From Methanocorpusculum sp. (GTDB lineage: Archaea; Halobacteriota; Methanomicrobia; Methanomicrobiales; Methanocorpusculaceae): 5,015 nucleotides of DNA. Made by a program: the position numbers and the translations under genes. Below, in pieces: positions 1 through 5,015 of this stretch. The notes beneath the pieces are model-generated. The model made no database searches. It was not told the DNA's origin and saw only the letters and a list, made by a program, of their open reading frames with translations. Where the stretch lies: positions 1 through 5,015 of the forward strand of contig JAUNXW010000128.1 in NCBI GenBank assembly GCA_030539595.1, read 5' to 3'. Numbering within the stretch: position 1 is the stretch's first letter; each line of letters opens with the position of its first letter.

Positions 1-551
1 AATGCATAAAGGGTAGCCGCGGCAAGTCCGAGAAGAATACCTATAGGATTCATATCTGCGAACGAAACCGACGAGCCGATGATTCCTCCCGCAAGAATAG
101 TTCCCGCAAAAATCACGATGGCAGAGATTATCTTTCCTTTCGACGGAACTTTTCTTCTTGCTATGGTTTCAATCACAAGACCAATCCATGAATACTGGAA
201 GAGTAAAATCACCGCAAGGGAAATCGGTAAACCGAACACAGCGAATGAATGGAAATAGCAGATTGTAACAAGCGCCATTGCAACACCCGCAATAATCAGC
301 AGAATCACACGTTTGCCCGTTGGGACTGTACTTTTGGGCGCTTTCGGCTGTTTTCTCTGATATACAAGCCATACGATTAAGACCACAAGTGCAAGAATAA
401 CCCAGCCGTAGAAGAATTTGCCGACAAGGATAGTCGGTAAATCAAAACCTGAGAGAATTACAAGAGTGGATAAAACCGCATACGAACAGGATGCAAGAAG
501 CACCAGAATCGATGCGAACAAGACTGAGGATGATAATTTTTTGATGTCCAT
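1..551 (-). CDS. DMT/EamA-family membrane transporter, N-terminal part (3' end outside window)
   Basis: The reading frame starts at the ATG at 551 and stays open for 183 codons to the window edge, so the C-terminus is missing from view. The protein is almost entirely hydrophobic. Likely helices lie near residues 11-33, 48-65, 81-105, 109-130 and 139-158, and a sixth begins near 168. This matches the first five-helix repeat of a ten-helix DMT-superfamily exporter followed by the start of the second repeat (NPIGILLGLAAATLYA), which opens with the Gly/Ala-rich helix typical of EamA domains. The stretch from F106 through the short basic loop ARRKVPSKGK (131-140) is also family-like. Full proteins are usually about 280-310 residues, so roughly 100 or more residues are missing. 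The substrate cannot be told; family members export amino acids, metabolites or drugs. ATG 551 is the first start after an in-frame stop at 585-587 and has no Shine-Dalgarno before it. Confidence is good for the superfamily, low for function. Confidence 0.85.
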   Translation of the reverse strand, partial: MDIKKLSSSVLFASILVLLASCSYAVLSTLVILSGFDLPTILVGKFFYGWVILALVVLIVWLVYQRKQPKAPKSTVPTGKRVILLIIAGVAMALVTICYFHSFAVFGLPISLAVILLFQYSWIGLVIETIARRKVPSKGKIISAIVIFAGTILAGGIIGSSVSFADMNPIGILLGLAAATLYA

Positions 552-573
552 ATCAGTAGTTTTTGAAAGGGTA

Positions 574-585
574 GATATAATAAAT
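574..585 (-). promoter_or_regulatory. TATA-like box for the DMT transporter gene
   Basis: On the minus strand these bases read ATTTATTATATC, a good match to an archaeal TATA box. Its centre, near 580, is about 29 bases before the ATG at 551, so transcription would begin at or within a few bases of the start codon. With no Shine-Dalgarno present, this suggests a leaderless or nearly leaderless mRNA. That is inferred from spacing only. Confidence 0.45.
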
Positions 586-645
586 TATTCAAAATTTTCA
601 GAAACTCAAACTTATTTTAGTGAAAAACAAATAATTCTGAGCAAG

Positions 646-654
646 TTTTATTTA
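646..654 (+). promoter_or_regulatory. Weak TATA-like box before the possible small gene
   Basis: The plus strand reads TTTTATTTA. Its centre is about 34 bases before the ATG at 684, which would give a short leader of roughly 5-10 bases. The surrounding sequence is A/T-rich, so a match like this is expected by chance. It is listed only because it bears on whether the small ORF is expressed. Confidence 0.15.
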
Positions 655-683
655 GCGAAACGCAAGCCGTGTTGTTTTTGAAA

Positions 684-803
684 ATGATCGGGTTGTTTGA
701 GAAATTAAGGGTTATCCGACGGCAAAATTTGTCCGACGCGGATTTTATTGAGAGACTTAATACTGATGCAATCAGTATTTATTTAAATCAGATTAATTTT
801 TAA
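684..803 (+). CDS. Possible small protein of 39 residues, unknown function
   Basis: An ATG at 684 opens a frame ending with TAA at 801-803. It encodes a 39-residue, largely hydrophilic peptide that begins MIGLFEKLRVIRRQ and continues with an acidic stretch around SDADFIERLN. I do not recognise the family. In favour: the peptide has a balanced, protein-like composition with alternating charged and aliphatic residues that could form an amphipathic helix, and a TATA-like TTTTATTTA at 646-654 would place a transcript start only a few bases before the ATG. Against: there is no Shine-Dalgarno, the length is within chance expectation, and its 3' half contains an inverted repeat that could be a separate regulatory element. 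The frame is open upstream to a stop at 621, so a GTG start at 669 is also possible. It could also be a gene remnant. Confidence 0.25.
   Translation: MIGLFEKLRVIRRQNLSDADFIERLNTDAISIYLNQINF
759..779. repeat. Perfect 9-bp inverted repeat with 3-base loop
   Basis: AATACTGAT (759-767) and ATCAGTATT (771-779) are exact reverse complements separated by GCA. The element lies about 87 bases past the corA stop and about 208 bases upstream of the DMT start. It could be a 3'-end hairpin of the corA transcript, a dyad operator for a dimeric regulator, or part of the possible small ORF, where it spans the codons for NTDAISI. The symmetry is certain; the role is not. Confidence 0.6.
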
Positions 804-807
804 AAAT
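796..807 (-). terminator. Possible oligo(T) terminator of corA
   Basis: This 12-base palindrome, ATTTTTAAAAAT, gives a T5 run on both strands. For corA it falls about 60 bases past the stop codon, and archaeal transcription commonly ends at such T runs. The inverted repeat at 759-779 lies just beyond it. Five Ts is a weak signal in A/T-rich DNA. Confidence 0.25.
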
Positions 808-865
808 GGTGAGGCAGGGAATTTCTGAAAACACAGATACACAAACCGCGCAGTCACGTTTCAGC

Positions 866-1813
866 TTACAGTCCTTTTCTGAATTTATGAAGAGCAAGAA
901 CCAGAAGAATTCCTGACAGTCCAAGAGACACAGCAATAATCATAATAAACGAATGCACGCTTGATGAGAACGGAACTGGAACGTTCATACCGAAAAATCC
1001 CGCGACAAGCATAGGAAAGGTCAGCAGAATTGCCAGAATGGTAAACAGCTTCATTGTATCGTTCGCGTTATTGTTGATGATTGAAGCAAACGTCGCCATT
1101 GTGCTTGAGATGGTTGCCGAATAATTTTGAGCCATGTCAAGAGCCTGACTGTTTTCAATAAGTGTGTCTGAGAGAAGTTCCCTGTCGTCATCCGTGAGTT
1201 TTGAGGATGTTACTGTCGAAACCGAGATTTTATCGAGAACAGTGTCGTTTCCCTTGAGCGAGTTGGTTATGTAAACAAGTGATTTGGAAAGCGTCAGCAT
1301 GTGAAACAGTTCTTCGTTTCGGGTTGACTTCCTCAGATTCTTTTCGAGTTCGAGTGTCTTTTTGTCAATCATTCTGAGATAATTTACGAAGAGCCCCGCG
1401 TTTTTGTAGAGGAAGTAGAGTATGAACTGTGTTCTTTTCTGTGTGGAGATGTTTTTTACAGCGCCTTTTGCAAAGGAGTCAAGAACCTGACTTCTGCGAA
1501 GAGAGATTGATACTATATTTTTTGGGGTGAGGATGAAGCCAGAAGGTATTGTCTGATAGGTTTCTATGTCGCCGTCGGTAATCATATAAGGGGTATCGGC
1601 AATTACCAGAGAAAAATCCGAGCCGTGCTCAACACGCGGGGTTTCTTCAGGGTCAAGCAGGATTGTGATGTCGGATTTTTCTATGTTTAAGAATTTACAG
1701 ACATGGTTTATTTCATCTTCCGCAGGCTCAATGAGCCTTATCCAGCAGCCGTCACAGATTTCATCAACGCTGTTTATTTTTCCGTCCGCGTCCGATAAGT
1801 ATATGTCCATCAT
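866..1813 (-). CDS. corA: CorA-family Mg2+/divalent cation transporter
   Basis: This complete 315-residue protein fits the CorA channel family, which forms pentamers in the cytoplasmic membrane and lets Mg2+ (in some members Co2+ or Ni2+) enter down its gradient. Residues 1 to about 250 form the soluble cytoplasmic part: an alpha/beta domain with the stretch DPEETPRVEHGSDFSLVIAD (54-73), then a long helical region (about 120-250) that includes IDKKTLELEKNLRKS (149-163) and NEELFHMLTLSKSLVYITNS. The pore helix is at about 255-274, followed by the GMN selectivity motif at 275-277 and VPVP, then a second helix at about 288-308 and a basic tail, HKFRKGL. The residue before GMN is Phe rather than the usual Tyr. 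The length is normal. ATG 1813 and ATG 1810 are adjacent candidates and the Shine-Dalgarno fits both. Mg2+ is the likely substrate, but the family alone does not prove the ion. It is divergent from the MATE gene and appears to have its own promoter. Confidence 0.93.
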   Translation of the reverse strand: MMDIYLSDADGKINSVDEICDGCWIRLIEPAEDEINHVCKFLNIEKSDITILLDPEETPRVEHGSDFSLVIADTPYMITDGDIETYQTIPSGFILTPKNIVSISLRRSQVLDSFAKGAVKNISTQKRTQFILYFLYKNAGLFVNYLRMIDKKTLELEKNLRKSTRNEELFHMLTLSKSLVYITNSLKGNDTVLDKISVSTVTSSKLTDDDRELLSDTLIENSQALDMAQNYSATISSTMATFASIINNNANDTMKLFTILAILLTFPMLVAGFFGMNVPVPFSSSVHSFIMIIAVSLGLSGILLVLALHKFRKGL

Positions 1814-1817
1814 AGAA

Positions 1818-1823
1818 TCCCTT
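1818..1823 (-). promoter_or_regulatory. Ribosome binding site of corA
   Basis: The minus strand reads AAGGGA. The GGG is 5 bases before ATG 1813 and 8 bases before ATG 1810. The spacing slightly favours the second ATG, so the mature protein may begin MDIYLSD. It is the only clear Shine-Dalgarno-like site among the three gene starts visible here. Confidence 0.5.
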
Positions 1824-1847
1824 CTTAATATCTAATGAGTGGGAAGG

Positions 1848-1863
1848 GTAATAATATTTATTG
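1848..1863 (-). promoter_or_regulatory. TATA-like box for corA
   Basis: On the minus strand this reads AATAAATATTATTACC. Centred near 1856, it would start transcription near 1829, giving a leader of about 15-20 bases that includes the ribosome binding site. The arrangement agrees well with an archaeal promoter, though no experiment is implied. Confidence 0.45.
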
Positions 1864-1874
1864 ACACAGCACCT

Positions 1875-1998
1875 TTACGATAGGAATACAGTTAAGCAGA
1901 TGATGATTGCAGTACCGATTATTGCGGCCGTATTTTTGATTCGCGGTTATTTTTTCTCCGAAGAGAAAAATTCTGAAGGCTAAGGCAAACGCACACAT
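1875..1998 (-). pseudogene. Frameshifted C-terminal remnant of a DMT/EamA transporter
   Basis: On the minus strand, codons from ATG 1998 read MCAFALAFRIFLFGEKITAN and then QKYG. The frame then goes wrong just after the TACGGC, around 1928-1934. Shifting frame there gives AAIIGTAIIICLTVFLS followed by TAA at 1877-1875. Joined, the two pieces form the classic end of a DMT-superfamily protein: a helix, the LFGE motif, a short polar loop ending in Q-x-x-G, and a final hydrophobic helix. A loss of two bases (or gain of one) explains the break. No upstream transporter coding is visible: an in-frame stop lies at 2007-2005 and A/T-rich spacer follows. The piece is therefore both 5'-truncated and frameshifted, about 40 codons of a protein that should be near 300. 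It may come from a relative of the DMT gene at 1-551, but the matching region of that gene is outside the window. Confidence 0.65.
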
Positions 1999-2048
1999 CA
2001 GTAATTAATTCTATCAATCGTTGGTATTACGAATTTCAAAAAACATCA

Positions 2049-2080
2049 TATTTATATTATTTAAATCTCAATTTTATATG
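2049..2080 (+). promoter_or_regulatory. MATE gene promoter region with two TATA-like boxes
   Basis: Two candidates precede the MATE gene. TTTATATTATTT, beginning at 2051, would start transcription near 2082 with a leader of about 35 bases. TTTTATATG at 2072-2080 would start it near 2103 with a leader of about 14 bases. The whole stretch is very A/T-rich, so I cannot choose between them. I found no convincing dyad operator for a drug-responsive repressor. Confidence 0.4.
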
Positions 2081-2084
2081 GTTA

Positions 2085-2114
2085 ATGAATATGAAAAATA
2101 ATCAATATACCTGA
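2085..2114 (+). other. Possible 9-codon upstream ORF before the MATE gene
   Basis: ATG 2085 opens the frame MNMKNNQYT, ending at TGA 2112-2114, two bases before the MATE start codon at 2117. If the distal promoter is used, this mini-ORF would be in the leader and could feed ribosomes into the MATE start, which has no Shine-Dalgarno of its own. Such short frames occur often by chance. Confidence 0.15.
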
Positions 2115-2116
2115 AA

Positions 2117-3460
2117 ATGATATTCAAAAATAAAGTTGATCTGCTGCACGGCTCTGTATTCAAAGGTCTGATTCTATTCACACTCCCGCTAATTGGAACA
2201 AGCCTGATTCAACTTATGTTTTCAACCGCGGACATGATTTTTGCCGGAAATTTCTTAGGAGATGCGGCAGCTGCGGCTGTAGGTGCAAGTACATTAATAG
2301 TATACTTTTCAATAGCCTTCCTTGTAGGACTTTCAACAGGTGCGGGCGTCATCATATCCTCCCATTTCGGAGCCGGAAATAAAAACAAACTTCAAAAATC
2401 ACTCCAGAACTCAGTAATCATATCCATTGCCTTCGGGATTATTCTAACTCTGCTGAGTTTTCTGTTATCCCCTCTGATTCTCACTCTGACAAACGTCCCA
2501 AGCGACTTATTTGAAACAGCCGCATCCTACTGCCGTATTTATTCTCTGAGCATAGTATTCGCATCACTGTATAATTTTGGATTTGCGGCATTGCGCTCAA
2601 TAAGCAACTCAAAAAAACCGTTCATCTTTTTGGCAATAGGCGGAGTTGCAAATATCACTCTTAACGCTGTATTCATACTAATATTTCATATGGGAGTTAA
2701 CGGTCTTGCATGGGCTACTTTCATCTCACAGATGATTATTGTAATCTGTGTATATCGAGAAATTCAGAAAAAAACTCTGGATAATCCGATTAGAATAAAC
2801 AGACTGCATATCGACCCATACTATATCAAAAAAATTTTGTGGATAGGCATTCCGATAGCACTTCAGTTAACAATAATAATTTTTTCAAACCTATTTATCC
2901 AGTCACAGATAAATCTCTTCGGGGACGATACTATGGCGGCATTCTACTATTATTACAAAATTGACAACCTTGTGTGGATGGTTACAGTTGCATTCGGACA
3001 AGCGGTTACTGTATTCGTAAGTCAGAATCTCGGCGCCGGAAACATTTTACGGGCTCGGGAAGGGGTAAAAAAATGTATGATGCTTGGTGTTGCGGGAACT
3101 CTGGTAATGAATATTATTATAATGCTGTTCAGTACTCCTCTAATGTCCGTCTTTACCCACGATGCACACATTATACAAATTTCGATAGAGATTTTATTCA
3201 TAATTATGCCTCTTTACTGTATTTTTGCAGTGGTTGAAATTCTGAACGGGGCATTGAAAGGAGCTGGTAAAACTTTTGCCGCCATGGTAATAATTCTCGT
3301 TAATTTCTGCCTTGTCAGGATAATCTTCCTGTATCTGTTTCAGACTGTTTCACTATCCGTCAATTCAATTGCTATGGTGTATCCGGCAAGCTGGATAACA
3401 GTTACAATATGTCTTGCAGTATATTATAAACTCAGACCGATGAAGTCCGAGGTCTACTAA
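2117..3460 (+). CDS. MATE-family multidrug/toxin efflux protein
   Basis: This complete 447-residue membrane protein belongs to the MATE family, which exports cationic drugs, dyes or metabolites in exchange for H+ or Na+. It has the two-lobed, 12-helix build. It opens with KVDLLHGSVFKGLILFTLPL (6-25), a typical MATE start. Helix 1 carries the pattern FSTADMIFAG, whose D39 fits the conserved acidic residue used for ion coupling in archaeal members such as PfMATE (Asp41 there). The two halves echo each other: SSHFGAGNKN (81-90) and SQNLGAGNI (302-310) sit at equivalent loops. Length is normal. ATG 2117 is the first ATG after an in-frame stop at 2099 and lacks a Shine-Dalgarno. The gene stands alone, divergent from corA and convergent with the pyrophosphatase. 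It uses ATA for isoleucine often, unlike the pyrophosphatase, and its flanks are A/T-rich, which hints at later acquisition or low expression. The substrate is unknown. Confidence 0.92.
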   Translation: MIFKNKVDLLHGSVFKGLILFTLPLIGTSLIQLMFSTADMIFAGNFLGDAAAAAVGASTLIVYFSIAFLVGLSTGAGVIISSHFGAGNKNKLQKSLQNSVIISIAFGIILTLLSFLLSPLILTLTNVPSDLFETAASYCRIYSLSIVFASLYNFGFAALRSISNSKKPFIFLAIGGVANITLNAVFILIFHMGVNGLAWATFISQMIIVICVYREIQKKTLDNPIRINRLHIDPYYIKKILWIGIPIALQLTIIIFSNLFIQSQINLFGDDTMAAFYYYYKIDNLVWMVTVAFGQAVTVFVSQNLGAGNILRAREGVKKCMMLGVAGTLVMNIIIMLFSTPLMSVFTHDAHIIQISIEILFIIMPLYCIFAVVEILNGALKGAGKTFAAMVIILVNFCLVRIIFLYLFQTVSLSVNSIAMVYPASWITVTICLAVYYKLRPMKSEVY

Positions 3461-3510
3461 ACATACATTTTAAAATCATTGATAAATTTGATGACATTGA
3501 TTTAGATTAT

Positions 3511-3529
3511 TAATGCCGTAATGGCGTTA
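3511..3529 (+). terminator. Hairpin downstream of the MATE gene
   Basis: TAATGCC (3511-3517) pairs with GGCGTTA (3523-3529) around a GTAAT loop. One of the seven pairs is a T-G wobble (3514/3526). The wobble is tolerated in plus-strand RNA but becomes an A/C mismatch on the minus strand, so the hairpin suits the MATE transcript better. It lies about 50 bases past the stop. No strong T run follows, so it could be a 3'-end stabilising structure rather than a terminator. Confidence 0.35.
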
Positions 3530-3606
3530 CAAAATATAATTCATTTTCGTAAATTCAGAAATCACCGATGTTTGTGTATTTATGAAAACAAAATCGATAA
3601 AACAAT

Positions 3607-3630
3607 GCGGGCTTGACCCGCGTAAAAAAA
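3607..3630 (-). terminator. T7 run and GC hairpin ending the pyrophosphatase transcript
   Basis: Reading on the minus strand past the pyrophosphatase stop (3648-3646), a run of seven Ts (3630-3624) comes about 16 bases later. A hairpin follows directly: GCGGG at 3621-3617 paired with CCCGC at 3611-3607 across a five-base loop. Oligo(T) is the usual archaeal stop signal. From the plus strand, the same hairpin is followed by A7 and so would not act as a bacterial-type terminator for MATE, although it could still block read-through. Confidence 0.5.
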
Positions 3631-3645
3631 TAATTTATTCCAATC

Positions 3646-5015
3646 TTACTTAATCAGAAGAAGCACCGGCACGAAAACCAGTGAAATCATCGACATAAGT
3701 TTGATAAGAATGTTAATCGAAGGTCCTGAGGTATCCTTAAACGGATCTCCAACAGTATCACCAACGACTGCTGCCTTGTGTGCATCCGAACCCTTTCCGC
3801 CGTAGTTACCGATTTCGATAAACTTCTTAGCGTTATCCCAGGCTCCTCCGGCGTTTGCCATTGTAATAGCAAGCAGGAAACCTGATGCAAGTGAACCGAC
3901 TAAAAGTCCTCCAAGAGCCTGTGTTCCAAGTCCTGGGATAAGACCGACTGCAATTGGTACAACAATTGCAAGAAGTGCAGGTGCAATCATCTTGTGAATT
4001 GCGGAGCTTGTTGCGATACCGATTGCTGAGGTGTAGTCAGGGTCAGCTGTTCCTTCCATAAGTCCCGGAATTTCTTTGAACTGTCTGCGGACTTCAATAA
4101 CAATCTTCTGTGCTGCCTGACCGACTGCGGTCATAGTAAGTGCAGAGAAGAGGAACGGAAGCATTGCACCGATTAAGATACCGATGAACACTTTTGTGTT
4201 CATGATTGAAAGGTCTGCGAAGTCAAGTCCGACTGCAAGTGAGTATGCGCTGAACAGTGCAAGACCTGTGAGTGCGGCTGAACCGATAGCAAATCCTTTA
4301 CCGATTGCGGCTGTGGTGTTTCCGACTGCATCGAGTGTATCTGTGATTTCACGAACTTTCGGGTCCTGGTGAGACATCTCGGCAATACCGCCTGCGTTAT
4401 CTGCTACAGGTCCGTATGCATCGACTGCGAGTGAGATACCGAGTGTGGAAAGCATACCGACTGCTGCAATACCGATACCGTACATTCCTGCAAACTGGTA
4501 TGCGATAAAGATAGCAATTGAGATGATTAATACAGGCCAGACTGTTGACTCCATACCTTTTGCAAATCCGCTGATTATGTTTGTTGCGGCACCTGTTTCA
4601 CAGGATTTGGAGATTGTCTTTGTCGGCTTGTAGTCGAAAGATGTGTAGTATTCGGTGATAAGTCCGATTAAGAATCCTGCAACGAGTCCTGCGATTGTTG
4701 CAAACCAGATACCCATTCCAAGGCAGCCCGCACCAAGAGTAATCATGGTGAAGTTGCCGTATAAGAGGTAACTTGTTGCACAGTATGTTCCAAGAATTGA
4801 AACTACAATTGCAATGACTGTTCCGGTGTTGAACGCTTTGTGAATTGCGGCACTTTCGTTCTTGCTTGTGCGCACAAAGAGAGTTCCGATAATTGCTGCG
4901 ATGATACCGAAGGCGGCAATCATCATCGGAAGAAGAATGAGGCTGAGTGACGAAATTGATTCTCCGAACATTTCTGTTGCAAAGAGTGCACCAGCTGCTC
5001 CGAGAGCCATTGATG
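3646..5015 (-). CDS. hppA: Membrane-integral ion-pumping pyrophosphatase, K+-dependent type (5' end outside window)
   Basis: The frame runs from TAA at 3648-3646 to the window edge without a break. The visible 454 residues from the Met at 5010, plus one preceding Ser, are the C-terminal two thirds of a protein normally about 650-700 long, so that Met is internal. The enzyme hydrolyses PPi at the cytoplasmic face and pumps Na+ or H+ out through a homodimeric, 16-helix membrane protein. Catalytic Mg-PPi motifs are present (numbering from that Met): VDAYGPVADNAGG (196-208), DTLDAVGN (224-231), GGAWDNAKKFIE (388-399) and SDAHKAAVVGDTVGDPFKDT (408-427). After GNTT (230-233), A234 and G237 occupy the positions where K+-independent enzymes have Lys and Thr, so this is the K+-dependent class. 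The first acidic motif and the helix-6 Glu, which helps set Na+ versus H+ specificity, lie beyond the window. Isoleucine codons seem to be only ATC/ATT, fitting high expression. It is convergent with the MATE gene. Confidence 0.96.
   Translation of the reverse strand, partial: SMALGAAGALFATEMFGESISSLSLILLPMMIAAFGIIAAIIGTLFVRTSKNESAAIHKAFNTGTVIAIVVSILGTYCATSYLLYGNFTMITLGAGCLGMGIWFATIAGLVAGFLIGLITEYYTSFDYKPTKTISKSCETGAATNIISGFAKGMESTVWPVLIISIAIFIAYQFAGMYGIGIAAVGMLSTLGISLAVDAYGPVADNAGGIAEMSHQDPKVREITDTLDAVGNTTAAIGKGFAIGSAALTGLALFSAYSLAVGLDFADLSIMNTKVFIGILIGAMLPFLFSALTMTAVGQAAQKIVIEVRRQFKEIPGLMEGTADPDYTSAIGIATSSAIHKMIAPALLAIVVPIAVGLIPGLGTQALGGLLVGSLASGFLLAITMANAGGAWDNAKKFIEIGNYGGKGSDAHKAAVVGDTVGDPFKDTSGPSINILIKLMSMISLVFVPVLLLIK

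Larger units (their letters stand above)
552..865. other. Intergenic region between corA 3' end and the DMT gene
   Basis: These 314 bases separate two minus-strand genes and hold no recognisable conserved gene. They contain the DMT TATA-like box (574-585), a possible 39-codon ORF on the plus strand (684-803), a perfect inverted repeat (759-779) and a 12-bp A/T palindrome (796-807). The heptamer TCCGACG occurs twice in direct orientation, near 714-720 and 732-738, too short to call a repeat. The gap and separate promoter argue that corA and the DMT gene are not one operon. Confidence 0.6.

Noticed and set aside
169..372. 67-codon minus-strand ORF, Cys-rich in translation
   Set aside because: It is an alternative frame within the DMT gene, whose own frame has far better transporter features. 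The Cys richness is a by-product of the frame.
418..681. 87-codon plus-strand ORF overlapping the DMT gene start
   Set aside because: Half of it is antisense to the clearly coding DMT frame. The rest is A/T-rich promoter DNA, and the peptide resembles no family.
806..916. 36-codon plus-strand ORF starting three bases after the small ORF's stop
   Set aside because: It runs about 50 bases antisense into the corA C-terminus, has no start signals and looks like chance.
1951..1970. 8-bp hairpin that on the minus strand would have a C(UUCG)G tetraloop, resembling a terminator
   Set aside because: It is explained by the codons for FLFGEK in the decayed transporter remnant (TTT CTC TTC GGA GAA AAA), and no expressed gene ends there.
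2974..3237. 87-codon plus-strand ORF inside the MATE gene
   Set aside because: It is a shifted reading of the MATE coding sequence without initiation signals or family resemblance.
4184..4633. Several 60-codon ORFs on both strands within the pyrophosphatase gene
   Set aside because: They are shadows of a strongly conserved coding region with biased codon use.
1..5015. CRISPR array, insertion sequence, tRNA or rRNA, defence system
   Set aside because: I saw no regularly spaced repeats, transposase or integrase sequence, cloverleaf, or nuclease or toxin genes. The window is ordinary transporter DNA.
1..5015. One operon or joint system for DMT, CorA, MATE and pyrophosphatase
   Set aside because: The genes point in different directions, are separated by 185-314 bases and appear to have separate promoters or terminators. 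Shared membrane location alone does not show a joint system.

Overview
This 5-kb window looks like chromosomal DNA of an archaeon, most likely a euryarchaeal methanogen. The evidence is indirect. Upstream regions carry A/T-rich TATA-like boxes about 25-30 bases before plausible transcript starts, and no clear bacterial -35/-10 pairs. Two of the three visible gene starts lack a Shine-Dalgarno sequence, oligo(T) stretches follow the genes, and K+-dependent membrane pyrophosphatases are known in methanogens. No RNA gene or methanogenesis gene is present to settle the taxonomy, so the assignment is tentative.

Layout from left to right. (1) Bases 1-551, minus strand: N-terminal 183 residues of a drug/metabolite transporter (DMT/EamA superfamily) whose 3' end is beyond the window. 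(2) Bases 552-865: mostly non-coding, with the DMT promoter, a perfect 9-bp inverted repeat and one possible 39-codon gene on the plus strand. (3) Bases 866-1813, minus strand: a complete CorA-type divalent cation channel with a GMN signature. (4) Bases 1814-2116: a divergent spacer holding the corA promoter, a frameshifted remnant of the C-terminus of another DMT-superfamily transporter, and the MATE promoter region. (5) Bases 2117-3460, plus strand: a complete 12-helix MATE efflux protein. (6) Bases 3461-3645: a convergent spacer with two hairpins and a T7 run that probably end the two facing transcripts. (7) Bases 3646-5015, minus strand: the C-terminal two thirds of a membrane-integral, ion-pumping pyrophosphatase with the K+-dependent signature.

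All four substantial genes encode integral membrane transport proteins, but each seems to have its own promoter, and the mixed orientations argue against one operon. The pyrophosphatase couples PPi hydrolysis to ion export. CorA admits Mg2+ or a related cation, and Mg2+ is the pyrophosphatase cofactor. The MATE and DMT proteins probably move small molecules. A functional link is possible but unproven. No novel defence system, mobile element or CRISPR array is visible. The best leads are the decayed DMT remnant beside the AT-rich MATE gene (a possible insertion or deletion scar), the small ORF with its embedded inverted repeat, and the ion specificity of the pyrophosphatase.
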